From Viscum album (lineage: Eukaryota; Streptophyta; Magnoliopsida; Santalales; Viscaceae): a DNA stretch of 64,000 nt. Below, piece by piece: positions 13,995-26,650 of this stretch. Position 1 is the stretch's first letter, and the number at the start of each line of letters is the position of its first letter. Made by a program: the position numbers and the translations under genes. Where the stretch lies: NCBI GenBank assembly GCA_963277665.1, contig OY728122.1, positions 1,545,678,868 through 1,545,742,867 of the forward strand. Direction: 5' to 3'. The notes beneath the pieces are model-generated. The model saw only the letters and a program-made list of their open reading frames with translations. It was not told where the DNA came from and did no database searches.

Positions 13995-14640
13995 TACTAC
14001 TCTTTATAGACAAGGTTTTTGAGCATTACCTATGTTAGCTACACCAATGTAGTTAAAATTCATTTAGATTTATTTGAAAATCAATGTATATATTCATAGT
14101 GTTTTTAATGAGGGATATACCTGCATGAAATATGCATATTGATATAATTTCCCAACTGAAAAAATAATACATACCCATAGTTTAGAACCAAGGATATATC
14201 CCCCTAACATAAGGGTATAACCTATTCCAACTGTTTTGGGCACCATGGATTTGGGTGGTGTCGTTATAGCCTTATATATTTTATCGTACCTAAAATTTAT
14301 CCAAATGTGTAAATATACATCTATACCCAAAATTCTACAATGCATGGGTATAAATTTCCCCAGGAGAAAATTTATTCCCATGGTTTTGTGAACTGTGGCT
14401 ATTGGACATTGTCCTCATTTGGAAATTACAACTGCCCTTCTTGCCCAACCTAAACATGTCAATAAAATAAAAACCATTATACACATTCAATAAAATAAAT
14501 ATATTTTATATTTATGTTTCATCCAAGTAATTATTATAATTTTCAAAAAAATTATAATACTATAACATTCATATAATTCCACACAACTAATGAATTCAAG
14601 TCATTAAAAAACATCCACATTTCTCTTTAATGATATGTCA
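13995..14640. repeat. Putative left subterminal region of CACTA-2
   Basis: Short motifs related to GGGTATA recur in both orientations, for example ATACCCATAG near 14,174, AAGGGTATAACC near 14,211, TATACCCAAAATT near 14,323 and TGGGTATAAATT near 14,345. Similar GGGTATAGC and GGGTACATC motifs lie just inside the opposite end (26,055-26,080). Plant CACTA elements carry such subterminal repeats as transposase-binding sites. No gene is visible. Confidence 0.4.
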
Positions 14641-14838
14641 AAAATAGAGGGGATCAAAATCTCCCCCATCACCAAAATAATCATTCTCAAAACCATATTT
14701 ATCATCCTCATCGCCAAGAACATCATCTGGAGAGTCAATAATAATATCATCATCATCATCATCATCACCACCTACACCACCACTATCATCCCCACCATCA
14801 GCTCGACCACCACTAGGCCACTCATTGACATCACACAT
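14638..14838 (-). repeat. Low-complexity acidic open frame with an ATC microsatellite
   Basis: A (ATC)n tract near 14,746-14,766 and imperfect ATC/ACC triplets around it give a minus-strand frame rich in Asp and Gly. The open frame is a by-product of the triplet repeat. It could be a low-complexity tail of a transposon gene, but nothing recognisable is attached to it. Confidence 0.4.
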
Positions 14839-14841
14839 TGA

Positions 14842-15610
14842 ACCATTTTAATATAAAAGTGATTCCATATATATATCAACACTATTACTATCCTCTAATA
14901 AAATTGATAAGATGGTAACTAACATAGATTTTAGGTATTTTTTAGTGATCAAATTACTTCTTCCACAGTCTTGTAATGCAACTTTTTTCATCAAATTCTT
15001 ATGCATGATCACTTGGTAGCTCAATGGCCTGAGTGGTTTTAGAGGATCCCAATGGGGACCAATATATAATGGGGATTATGTTTTTCTGTGGTTGACATTA
15101 TACTCTCCCCTAGTTCTCCTCGCTTAATACCTGACTCAAATTATCATTTTCAATGATTTTTTTCATCTTATTTATCATAAAGGGTCACTAGGGATGAATA
15201 AATAAAATATAAAAATAATAATTATGTATTAAATATAAATAATTTAAATATAAAAAAAATCATTTATTGTGATTGTGTATTTACTGCACTTTCATCCCCG
15301 TTCTTCCTACAAATGAGAAATAATTTTTCCCATGACACTTGTAGTTCAATACCGAATACCACTCGATGAAAATGTTGTTGGTTAGTATAATAATATATTA
15401 TTTAATAATATTAATGTGGTAAACCTAAAATGAAATAAAATCATAACATTTGAAGAATTCCATAATAAGAATCATTTAAATGTACATTTAATTTGAAATT
15501 TAATACTAGTTGAATAACATAAACAAAACATTCTAATTATCATTATTAACATTTGATTGATATGCATCCATATTTAATGTTCATTCTAATCTAATTATAA
15601 TTATGTTATG
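14842..15610. other. Unassigned AT-rich DNA inside CACTA-2
   Basis: No recognised protein fragment or repeat unit. It lies between the ATC tract and the start of the 9-bp satellite. Confidence 0.4.
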
Positions 15611-15614
15611 TTAT

Positions 15615-18600
15615 TTGGTCATTCAGTCACTTTTTTACTTTGATCATTTGTTTATTAGGTTATTTTTTTAAGTTATGATGTTAAGTATATTGGCTAATTG
15701 GTCAATGAGAGATTTTCAAAATTACATTACTTTGGAATATTAGCCAATTTATTTCATATACTAAATTTATACCATTTAGTAAAATTATTTTAATTTGGCC
15801 AATTATGCCATTTAGGTCATTTAGAAAAAATTATCCAATTAGGCCAATTGGTCCATTTATGCAATTTAGTCCAATTAGGATATAATTTCCAATTAGTCCA
15901 TTTTGGATAGTTAGGAAAATTAGGCCATTTAGGCAATATAGGCCAATTACTCCTTTTAGGAAATATAGGCTAATTAGGCCATTTTGGTGATTTATCCCAT
16001 TTAGGAAAATTAAGACATTTATTCCAATTAGTCTACTATGTCCATTTAGGACAATTTTGGCCAATTTGGATAATTAGGAAAGTTAGGTAATTAAGGTGAT
16101 TTAGTCCAATTAGGTGAATTATGCCATTATATACATATTGACCAATTAGTCCTTTTAGAGAAATTAGTCTATCTAGGCCATATAGGGAAATTATTCAATT
16201 TATGCCAATTATGCTAATTAGGAAACTTATTTCATTTAGTGAAATTAATAAATATCGGTCATTAAGTCCATTAAGTCAATTTAGGCCACATATTTAATTT
16301 ATGTAATTTTGGCCAATTAGGCCAATTAGACCAATTGGTCTAGTTTGGTCATTTAGGCCATTTAGGTAAATTAGGTCATTAAGCCATCAGGCCAAATAGG
16401 CATTAGGCCATTTATCCCAATTGGTGAATTTCCCATCAGTCCAGTATGAAGTAAGGAAAATATTCCATTTCGCCATTTGTCCATTTATCCATTAGGCCAT
16501 TAGAACAATTGGACAATTGGCTCATTTGTCTTTATTCTTTCTAGGCTGACTGATTGTTAGTTACTTTGGACAATTGCTCGTTATTCCATTAGGAAAATTG
16601 GTTGTTAGGACATTAGGCCATTAGAATAATTTCCCATTAGGGTATTTGTCCAATTTTTCATTAGGCCAATATGACATTAGGCCCATAGGACAATAGGTGG
16701 AATAGCCAATTTTCAAAAATTCCCATAAGACAATTGTTCAATTGGCCTTGAGGCCGTTTGTCCAATTTGTTAATTATCCATGTAGTTGATAGGTAAATTA
16801 TCCAATTAGACATTATTCCAATTAGAAATTAGGCCATTAATTCATTTTAAAATTACAATGTTTTTCATTAGTCCATTAGGTTAATTCTACTGTTCACCTT
16901 TAGTTAATTAGCCCAATTTTTCATTATGCCTAGAGGCCCATTGGCCATTAGTCAATTAGGACAATTTTTTCATGAGGCCATTATACCAATGGTCCAATTG
17001 GTCATTATCAATTATTCTAATAATAAAATTTTTAATTATTCCATTAGTCCATTAGATCAATAGGCCATTAAGATCTTAGACCATTTAAGTCGATTGGAAA
17101 ATTTTCCATTTGGATTTAAGGCTAATTATACATTAGGCCATTAGGCCCTTAGACTATTAGGCCATTAGGTTCTTCAGTCATTATGATATCTGGTTGTTAG
17201 ACAATTATCCCAATTGATCATTCTACCATTATACCAATTGTCCAATTTTCCATTAGGATAAATTTCCATTAGGCTACAAGGTGAATTTTTTAGTTGTCCA
17301 ATTGTACATAATGTTATTAGGAGAATTGTCCATTAGGCTAATTGTCCATTAGTCCATTAGGAAATTTATCAAATAAGTAGTTAAAAAATTATGCTAATTT
17401 TTTATTTAGGTTAATTATCCAATTTTCCATATGGAAGTTTGGAAATTTTCCCTTTAGGCCAATTTGAACCATTTGGAAATTTGGCCACTTTTTTGTTAGG
17501 CCATTATGATGTTAGGAAAATTTTACATTATGGAATTATTACAATTGGATAGTTGACCATAATTAATTATTCCAATTTTCCATTATTCCATTAGGACAAT
17601 TATAAAACTGGCAATTAGCTATTTAAAAAATTGTCCAATTGGACATTAGGTCATTTATTCCAACTTTAAAATTGTCCATTAGTCCACTAGACCAATATCC
17701 TCTTAGGCTACTAGGGTATTATGATATTGGAAAAAATGGAAATTAAAACATTATTAAAATTAGTAATTACAACATTAGGATAATTGGATATTAGGAAATT
17801 AGTTCATTAGGCCAATTGGCGCATAGACCATTAGGTCCACTGGCCATTGGTCCATTGGGATGTTAGGACAAATGGTCATTAGGCCATTCGTCCAATTGTA
17901 TATTAGGAAATTAGGCCAATAGAAAATTAGGCCATTATAAATTTTCTATAATTGGTCATTAGTCCATTGGACCAATATGATAATTGTATAATTTCTAATT
18001 AGGTTATTTAGCCCAATTTGACAGTTATCCATTAGTCCATTTGGCTAATTTAAAATATGGACAATTGGTCAATTTTCCATTACGTCATTAGGTGAATAGG
18101 GTATTATGCCATTATTATAATTGGTCATTATAATGTTGTTGCATTATCCATTTGTCCCATTGACCATTAGTTCATTCATAAAATTGGCCATTATGACATT
18201 ATTCCATTCAGGAAAATTGGCCAATTGACTATTAGACCATTAGGCTATTATGAAAATTGTCCAATTGATCATTTGTCCATTAGGAAAATTGGCCATTAAG
18301 TAATTTGGACATTTGGAAATTTTTCCATTCAAAAAATTATCTATTTTTTCATTATTCCAATTGACCATTTGGAAATTTTTACAACTAGCCAATTGGTTAT
18401 TTAACCATTAGTCCATACGATAATTAACCATTTGTCCATTAGGCCAATTGGCAATTAGTACATTACACCAATATTCCAGCAAGACATTTCTCCAATTGGT
18501 TGTTAGGCCATTTTCCAATTTTTCATTAGGTTATTATGCCAAATATCAATTTGGAAATTAGTCTATTGGGTCAATTTTCCAACATGAAGAATGGACGTTA

Positions 18601-18870
18601 GGCCATTAGACCAATTGGCTAATTTTTCATTATGTTATTTTGGCCAATTGGCCAAATGTGCATTAGGTGATTAGGTCATTAGACCATTATTCCATTTGTA
18701 TAATTAGTTGTTTGGTAATTATTCCTTTAGTTCATTAGTCCAATTGTAAATTAAGACACTATGTCAATTGGCTATTTGTCCATTAAGCGATTAAGCCAAT
18801 TGGCCTTTGGTCCAATTTCCAAATATCCCTTCATAAAATTTTTCCAATCGGTTATTAGGACATTTGAAGG
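15615..18870. repeat. 3.2-kb degenerate 9-bp satellite (AGGCCATTT / AGGCCAATT)
   Basis: From about 15,790 the plus strand can be cut into consecutive 9-mers such as AGGCCATTT, AGGCAATAT, AGGCCAATT, AGGAAATAT and AGGCTAATT. Further right the phase drifts, with 8- to 10-base variants built on CCATTAGG and CCAATTGG. Because nine bases are three codons, a 77-residue minus-strand frame at 15,831-16,064 shows a matching three-residue periodicity (NGL, IGL), and this frame is not a gene. The array ends near 18,870. The unit contains the sequence CCAAT and the palindrome CCAATTGG many times. It lies between the transposase genes and the left end of CACTA-2. Confidence 0.85.
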
Positions 18871-19745
18871 GGATAATTTCACCCTTATATAAATAGGATT
18901 AATGAAAATAAAACATAATTTCTGGCTTAAAATTCTAAATAAGTATCAACATAAATCTGAATAATATTTTTATTTATTTTAATATACTATGTTATTCTAA
19001 TTATTAGGCATTGTAGTGCACCCAAAAGTGTTCAAATACAATATTAAATATTTGATCTTTCTGTTTTTTCCCTAAGCATCCTAAAATTAAAAATCTCATA
19101 CAAGTTTTATGAATTAATTTTATATGAAAAAAATTAAAGATTATTAATTACATAAACTAGTCACTCTTCCAATATGTGGTGATTTTATGATTTTGTGTTA
19201 TTGAGAAATTGGGGAATATTGGTACACAATCTAAATCAGAACTGATTATACTCCTCTAACCAACATATAACTCACTCATATATGATCACTGATACATTCC
19301 AAGATACAATAACTTTGAAACTGTTATAGATTCACCATCAGTAAATTCGAACATATGATACAGAGAACATCATAATTCAAATAAATACAATTATAATATT
19401 GATAAAATTTTATTTTTCCCCATATCTCCACCAATTATTCTTCCTTTATGTCATTCTCAATATGTCTCCATTAGGATGGTTCCACCAATAGGATATCATT
19501 TTATTTGGATACATTCCCATGAAACTTCTAATATACTAGGAATTTTTACGTATTATCTTAATTTCTTCATTGTATTCCACCATTATTTGTGTTTGGTGAT
19601 TATAGGTTTCCTTCATACAAGAGAACCCACATCCCCTTTTAGAAAATCCAACTAAATATGATAAATGGGAAAAATAAGAATTAAATAATGATATAAAAAG
19701 AAGAAAAAGTTGTGTAATAATTTGACACACTTAAAATAAAAAAGT
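18871..19745. other. Unassigned AT-rich DNA inside CACTA-2
   Basis: Runs from the satellite to the second-gene remnant. No protein similarity was recognised; it would be the 3' part of the transposon on the minus strand. Confidence 0.4.
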
Positions 19746-19749
19746 TGAT

Positions 19750-20220
19750 GTTTACTTCTCATTATGATCTTATGGATCTGTTTGCTTTCTTGAATTAGTC
19801 GCCTCTAAAAGATGTCTCTATTGTAATGCATCATATGGGTGATCTCTATGCACTGCAGTGGATGATGATAGAACTGAATCATTAGATCCTAGATGTGTAG
19901 TTGGAAATGGAGGCAGCATATACATTATAGAATACAGATAGTAGGTTATGGATATATTAAAGTATATGTATATGGTAATGTTGGGAACATCCCTGGAGGC
20001 AGTGTAGACATGTTATGGGAAGAAGAGGATAAATTTGAAGACGATGGAGGCATTTGTGGTAACATCTTTGGAGGCTCATGTGGAGGATGGAAAGGAGTTG
20101 TATATGGGGTGTCCACTTATGGGTTTTGATGGGATTGAGTATGATAGGTTCTACATCACTATATAGGAGAATCCCCTTTTGGACCCATGCTAATCGGATG
20201 AGAAGGATTCATCTTTGGTG
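19750..20220 (-). pseudogene. Pro/Met-rich remnant of a CACTA second gene (TNPA-like, tentative)
   Basis: The minus strand reads PPHEPPKMLPQMPPSSSN, then SSSSHNMSTLPPGMFPTLPY, preceded by MNPSHPISMGPKG. Many plant CACTA elements encode, downstream of the TNPD transposase, a second protein with a Pro- and Met-rich linker of this kind. The position (1.3 kb downstream of the TNPD remnant, same strand) fits. No DNA-binding domain could be recognised, so the assignment rests on composition and position. The stretch is less AT-rich than its surroundings. Confidence 0.4.
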
Positions 20221-21540
20221 AAACAAAATGTCAAAAAATAATTTTTGATAAAGAATATAAAAATGAAATCATATGTAATGAATACGAAAAATATTACAAT
20301 TATTAAACTCACTAAGGGAAGAAAACGTGGAAACCCACACACACTCTTCTACCTATCAATATCAAATAATCAATTACTTTGAAATTCTATAGTATTTTTT
20401 ATAACACTACTAAGAATGAAATATAAATTTTTTTGGGAATAGTTTTTAAAAATCATGAATAAAAATATAGAATTAAAATATGTCATAAAAAATTTCATTA
20501 GATGTTTCAATAAAAATAATTTAAAATCAAGTAATAGATTTTTTTAAATCCCATTTTACCCTTGTTTTGTAAATAGAAATAATTCTAATTAATTGAAATG
20601 AAACATAAAAATAATAAATTAAACATTTCATTACAAACTGTAACTAATTTAATGTATTTATAGTAATACCAACATGAGAAACATGTGTCAAGATAAACTT
20701 CATGAACTATAAACATAAAATGAATATTTGATTCATAAAATTTTTTTGATTGTCAACACCAATACGGTTATCAAGGGTATCAATTTCATCCCTAGAATCT
20801 TCAAAATATGCCTTGGGATTACTTCATTAATGACATCATAATTTTGTCTCAGATGATCTTTCACATAAAACTCATGGTCTTCCATTAATTCCAAAATTTA
20901 TGGTAATGAATAATAAGTATTTAACTCATGTCGGTAACTCAGAATCCACAACCATAAATAAATTTTCCAAGTTACATCATTGAATCAAACCATTTACAAT
21001 TCTTAATAGTGACTCAACAGTGAGAGTAATAATCCAATAACAATATTACCTCTACATGTCAATAATAAGACATATTTTCACTTTGGTTTTGACTATATAA
21101 TGCACTAGAATAACATCCCATTGATGTAGTTAAAATAACACGATCATGTTGTGTTAATATTTTCACCACTCAATCAGTTTTTACAAATTTATACCCGTCG
21201 ATTATTAATGATTTGAATTCACATGCCAATGAATTGAGGCCGAAGGCCAATGGTATTAATTTCTGAGAAACATAGTCAATATGTTAACTCAATATATGAA
21301 ATATATATTAACAATACAATGAAATAAATAACTATATATTTATGTTAATTAAGGTATTTCTAATAACTTTTATCTCAACCAGGCATTAAACACTTTTCAA
21401 TGAAAAGCCTCTCTCTATATCAAAGGAGAAGATCGATGTACTGTACTTATAATTTTTTCTATTTCCTACATAAAATTATAATAAAATTTTATGTTATATG
21501 TGAAAATACATAGTATTAGATAAAATATAAATATTAAAAT
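20221..21540. other. Region between the two CACTA-2 gene remnants, unassigned
   Basis: AT-rich; no protein fragment recognised. In an intact CACTA element this would hold the end of the transposase and the start of the second gene. Confidence 0.4.
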
Positions 21541-21544
21541 TAAT

Positions 21545-23330
21545 TACTTGAAATAGTCCTCAAACAAACCATAGTTAACCGATACTATGTGATGGGTCAT
21601 ATCCTACACTTCAAGGATCAATGTTTCCGATATATATGACTAATTAATTCCTACTAAATTTGGATGATATGTAAATGGTGGTTCAATTTCCACATACTTA
21701 TCATCTTATTTTCTCATTGGCCAATTATTTATTGTTCTCACATCAGAAAAATATGTTGAAAAAAATACATTCACTCTTACAGTAGATAACCTCTCAAAAT
21801 GGAACCTCCAAGATGATTCCTATTTTGGACATAATATCTCACTATGAGAATATTTTATTCAGTAGGATACATCCACAAAAAATCAATGGGTCCCCTAAGA
21901 ATTTTTTTCGTTGAAATATGACCTGTTAAATGAAGCATGCCGGTGTGAAATGGTGGAGAATGTTTCCCAACTCATACAATGTTAATGGTTCCTCTTGATA
22001 AATTTCTATCAATAAAGACATAGATAATCATTCAGCACAATGTTTTTAAAAAAATAGCATAACAGAATCACTATCACCCTTATATTATTTGATAGCAAAT
22101 GATAGATTTTGGTATTAATCAATTCATTAATAAGGATGTGATAATCATGAGTTTCCTGGATTTTAGATTCAAATAAATTCATTTTACATGTTTATATATG
22201 TTTCTAGAATAACCATCTAAAACATTGATATTCTCTAATAATTCCAATAATTGATATTCCTCTAAAGGTGTCATCATATATGAAATACAAGGTTCTTTCC
22301 ATGTGTTATCATCATTTCACACAAGATGTAGTTCTTCTCAAATAGCCAAATCCAAGAAGTCTAAACTAGATTAGAAGTCATATTTGGTCATCCACTTGAT
22401 ATTTAGATTACATAAAAGAAACATTTCACATATATTTTTCTCAATGTGAGTTATGTATAAATATTGGATTAACAAATTCTTAGACTAGTATGGAAACTAA
22501 AAAAATACACTTCTATTTTTTCAACTATAAATAGATTCAATGTCAACATTATTCCTAATTTTAGATTTCATTTAAACATTCCCAAATGAAAATTGAAATA
22601 TTTCAAATCATTATGCATATCCATTCTTGAAATATGTTCTAGTAGCTATTCAGTGTCAATAGTATTATCAATCCTCTGGTGATTCATTCTCTATTGATGA
22701 TCCATTTCCAAAAATCATCGATGCACTATGAAAAACAAAATACTATGATTTGTAATCCATACTGATAATTTATTCTTCATACAAATTGGACATGAAATTT
22801 TACCCTTCATGCTCTAACCAAACATCATTGCATATGTAGGGAAATCAATTATTGTCCACATAAGGGAAGCACACAACTGATATTTTTTTCAAAGAGGCAT
22901 TGAATGTGGGAAAACCCATATCACAAAGATGATTCAAATATCTTATAACTAGTTAAAACTAAACCTTTATATGATTTCAGGATATAATTTTCCATATATT
23001 TTTATAAAAAATAATGATAATGGTTTTTTCATACACATCCATTGATGAATATTATAATCATGAATGAAATTTGTCCATGTAGTATGAGCAATAAGCATCT
23101 GAACAAACTGATAAAAACCATCACATGATTGTCCCAACCAAATAAAAACAACCTCAAATCCAAAATTATTATGTTTAACATGAAATTACTTCCATGATAA
23201 TCCATCATCATGATGATGCAACTCAAAATTACATTATATTCTATAAGCATCATGCCATCACATATTGGATGAGATTCTATAGAAATTAATATATTTTGAA
23301 TTCTTGGAGTGAATGGGTGGTGCCACATGA
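21545..23330 (-). pseudogene. CACTA transposase TNPD (Transposase_21 type), decayed
   Basis: The minus strand, read with frame changes, gives the conserved TNPD blocks in the right order. These are MWHHP (23,328); GQSCDGF then AHTTW then QWMCMKKP (about 23,150-23,018); ASLMWTIIDFPTYA and GWSMKGKISCPIC (about 22,900-22,787), matching the WTI-DFPAYG and GWSTKGK-ACP-C signature; FPYWSKNLL and HIEKNICE (about 22,520-22,420), matching the (D)VMHIEKN(V/I) motif; LDLAI-EELHLV and LLENINVLDGYSRNI (about 22,350-22,200); and GPIDFLWMYPTE (about 21,890-21,855), matching GGPVQYRWMYPFER. A weak HHIVSVNYGLFEDYFK is near 21,590. Many stops and frameshifts make it non-functional. N-terminal exons probably lie above 23,330 but were not recognised. 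TNPD catalyses excision and insertion at CACTA termini. Confidence 0.8.
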
Positions 23331-25780
23331 GTTTTTGTGGAACACAAGATGGTTTTCCCTGTGAATCATCCGTTCATAAAAATGTACCAAATTATCTATA
23401 GTCATTATGGTTTGATATTTTCGCCAAAAATTGAAATGTTTTAGTAAAGCATGAATTTTTTTACTATAAAATCCAATATACTTAATTAACTTCCATTCCG
23501 GATGATGACTTGAAGATATATCTATAAAATCAGTAATAATGTATTTTTAAAATAAATAATGTAATAAATGGGTTTATTAGAAATTCCATGAATGGTTTTT
23601 CTATGATATAGCATCATTAATAATTCATACTTTTTCATTTTAGTACATACCCGATATACAAGTGTTTTGTCATCATCCATTAATTTTTTACTCTCCAAAT
23701 ATAAAAATATTCACTATATCCCTCATGTGTATTGATATCAATGACTTATTTCACTGGCATACTATCTCTCCCGTGATGATACAAAAATTGAAATTGAACA
23801 CATATCAAATTCATTATTCCACTTCATTTATTCTTTTCATGAACAGTAAAAGAGTGTCTCATCTATCCATTTTGATACCAAACATAGTAATTTATTTTAA
23901 ATTATATTTTCTTATATGATATCTATCTTCTTAACGACTTATCAAAATTCCTACAACATAATTATGACATGGGAAACGTATCCAGCCTCATTTAAAAGAC
24001 TAGATAAATTTAAATTCTATAAAAATTACAATTTATTTGGAAACATGGTTAAAATATGATCTGTATGATACAAATAACATCTATCCATTCTATTACAAGG
24101 AAAACAATGTTTTTTTCTAACCAATAAGGTAGACAAAAATAAAAATGATGTCCGAATTCAAAGAAAAAATTATTAGTATAGTGTAGATGAAATTAAAGAA
24201 AACTAATTGGAAATCAAATAGAATACAATTCACAATGAAAGTAACCATTATTGAATATTATAATACATCCAAAAAAAGAACATGATATATCATAAGTAAA
24301 AACCAAGGCATACTAATTGAAATCCTAAAAAGGTTCTCTTTTTGGAATAAATAAAAAATAAGGAATGCGAGCATAAAAATGTGCATTTATAATCCATAGA
24401 GGACATTTAATTTGAAATTATAACTACTGATAACATTTAGTCATGAAATAATTTCAATTAGGTTAATAATACTTATATTATTAAATCAAAAGGAATATTA
24501 TGACATGAATGTATACATTATGTCAATTTATTACTATCTTTTAGATGAAAAACAATATACCTTTACCTGAAATTAATTATAGATTTCAATGTACATATTA
24601 AAACCTAAATAAATGATATTACCTCTCCACGATATTATTTTATTAATTATAACATAGTTTCAATGACAATTTACTAGGGAAATGTAAATATATAACAAAA
24701 AGGGTGGGAATGGAATCTTAGTATGAAATAATAAGTCAATTAACATACATGAGTAAATTAATTAATTTTTCATAATCAATACTCGAGAAAAAAACGATGA
24801 AAATAATTACATTAAATTTTAAAAATAACCCTAATATATTTATAGAAAAGTAAAAATTGAATATATCATAGACATATATTTGATATGTAATTATTTTAAA
24901 ACAAACAAACAGTGTCTGGAACCACCCTTTACCTTATTTTAATTCTCACAAGGAAACAAAATGTGGAATAAATGGTTATCTAAATCTGCCCCTATCATTC
25001 AAAAATTTTATTCAATGAATTATTCAATCAATGTTAAATTTACATTAATATTCATTATTTTCCAAGTTTCAAATGATATATAAAAAAACCAATAAATTCT
25101 AAATGAGAAGTTTTATATTAAAAAAATTATATAACATTACAAGACCATACAAAATGTAGTTGTTTTTAGGTCATCATGGGGATAAAAATTTATCTCTATC
25201 CTACAAATTCATGAGTAATTATGATCAAATAAGATTATATATCTATTATAATTATCATTTTAATTGATCAATATATGAATCATTATTTTCATAACATAAG
25301 TGATATAGATGGTTCATTGCCTAAAATAAAAAATTCTTATCTTTTGTAATGATATGTTTTAATTATCACAATGAAGACATATTTTAATCTACTAAATCTA
25401 TTAATGTTTTCTAGATACTGAAATATAATTTTTTATATTCTTTATAACATGAAGAAATAGTAAATATCAGAGAATACAATGTCTTACTAATATGCCTTAT
25501 GATAATAATGGAACTAAGTAGTCAATTAATTGAAGTAGGAATCATGTGAAAAACATTATTACAGATCCTATGGAATCATGACCAAAAGAAAAAAACTATT
25601 TATTATTAACAAAATAAGTAATAAAGGAAATGTAAAATAGTACAATACCTTTTCAACAACAATATTTACATCTAGAGGAATCACATGAATAGATAAAAAT
25701 GAAAACAACACCTAGAAGAAAAGAAAATGGATTCAAAACTAACTAATCTAATATCGATGAATATGAGAATAAAATATGTG
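23331..25780. other. 5' portion of CACTA-2 upstream of the recognised transposase, unassigned
   Basis: Expected to hold the N-terminal TNPD exons and introns on the minus strand. Apart from a weak resemblance near 23,350-23,500 to the segment before M-R-W-H, no conserved block could be read. Composition is AT-rich. Confidence 0.4.
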
Positions 25781-26144
25781 AAATAGATATAAAAAATTGT
25801 TAATAGAACTATTCATCGGTCAAGTGAGGTTAGAAGAATAAATCTTAAGGAAAGAAAGTTTATAGATTTAAAAAAAATCATGAAATGGATGAATATCACA
25901 TATTGATGGGGAGATAAGTCACCAAATGAGAGGAGGGGGTATTCTGATCTCGTATGAGGGGAGGAGAATAGGGATTGGAAAAAGAATATGGGAGGGTGAT
26001 CCTAGGAAAAACTATATATTAAAATGATTTATACTAATAATTTTTTTTAAAAAATGGGTATAGCTCTGGGTACATCATATAAACCCACTTTTCCCCTAAA
26101 ACGTGGGTAGTGATGTGTTGGTATAGAAACATTTTCTAGTAGAG
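25781..26144 (-). promoter_or_regulatory. CACTA-2 5' leader and right terminus
   Basis: On the minus strand the terminus CTCTACTAGAAAATG is followed by GGGTAT/GGGTAC-type motifs (26,055-26,080, 26,103) and then a CT-rich stretch (around 25,925-25,990) typical of a plant 5' untranslated leader. The direction matches the minus-strand transposase remnant. The terminal CAC is changed to CTC. Confidence 0.5.
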
Positions 26145-26650
26145 TTTCCATTCCTTACACTATAGACCATTTCTAAGTAACTTCATACTCTATATTAGAT
26201 CATAAGATATGAGTAATAATATATAATTTCAATAAAAATAAAACAAATTAAAATAAATTGAAAATTTATATATTAAAAATCATAAAATTGTAATTGTGGT
26301 AAAATTTTGAATATTCTTAATTCATAAAAATAGTTTCAGACACTTTATTCTGGTTTATATATTAAATTTTAATTAGCCTATATATCCCCAGAGAATGTCA
26401 AGCTGGTTTTTCATCAATCCTTGTTGCATTACACTTGGTTATGATCAAGTGAAATAATAATTCAACCCTTTTAGAATTATTACTCTATGGTTTAACTATT
26501 CTAGTTCCAGATCCACATTTAGTATCCATATATGGATGTATTTCAAGGTAACAAACTAAATCTATACCTTTAAAAAGTTTTAAGTTATTCTATTCATATA
26601 CATATCCTCAATTTAATTCATTGTCTTAGATTCACTAATCTATATATTAC
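26145..26650. other. Likely remainder of the element A leader between CACTA-2 and the 5' LTR
   Basis: AT-rich. By position it should hold the start of gag and the primer-binding site of element A on the minus strand, but neither is recognisable. The edge with the 5' LTR is where similarity to the 3' LTR fades. Confidence 0.35.

Larger units (their letters stand above)
13995..26144 (-). mobile_element. CACTA-2: CACTA (En/Spm) transposon with decayed transposase, nested in element A
   Basis: The interval carries a TNPD-type transposase remnant on the minus strand (21,545-23,330), a downstream Pro/Met-rich second-gene remnant (about 19,750-20,220) and a CT-rich leader at its right, 5' end. The right terminus at 26,144 reads on the minus strand CTCTACTAGAAAATG, close to CACTACTAGAAAT at the right end of CACTA-1. 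The left terminus is uncertain: TACTACTCTTTATAG near 13,995 is the best candidate and precedes a zone of GGGTATA-type repeats. No matching 3-bp duplication was found. The element would separate the element A gag from its leader and 5' LTR. Confidence is high for the transposase and right end, low for the left edge. Confidence 0.6.

Noticed and set aside
15831..16064. 77-residue Asn/Gly/Leu/Ile-rich minus-strand frame
   Set aside because: It is the translation of the 9-bp satellite, with the expected three-residue periodicity.
26555..26575. Primer-binding site of element A, reverse complement of the tRNA-Met type (AATCTATACCT)
   Set aside because: Too few matches to GCTCTGATACCA, and no TG follows to start the LTR.
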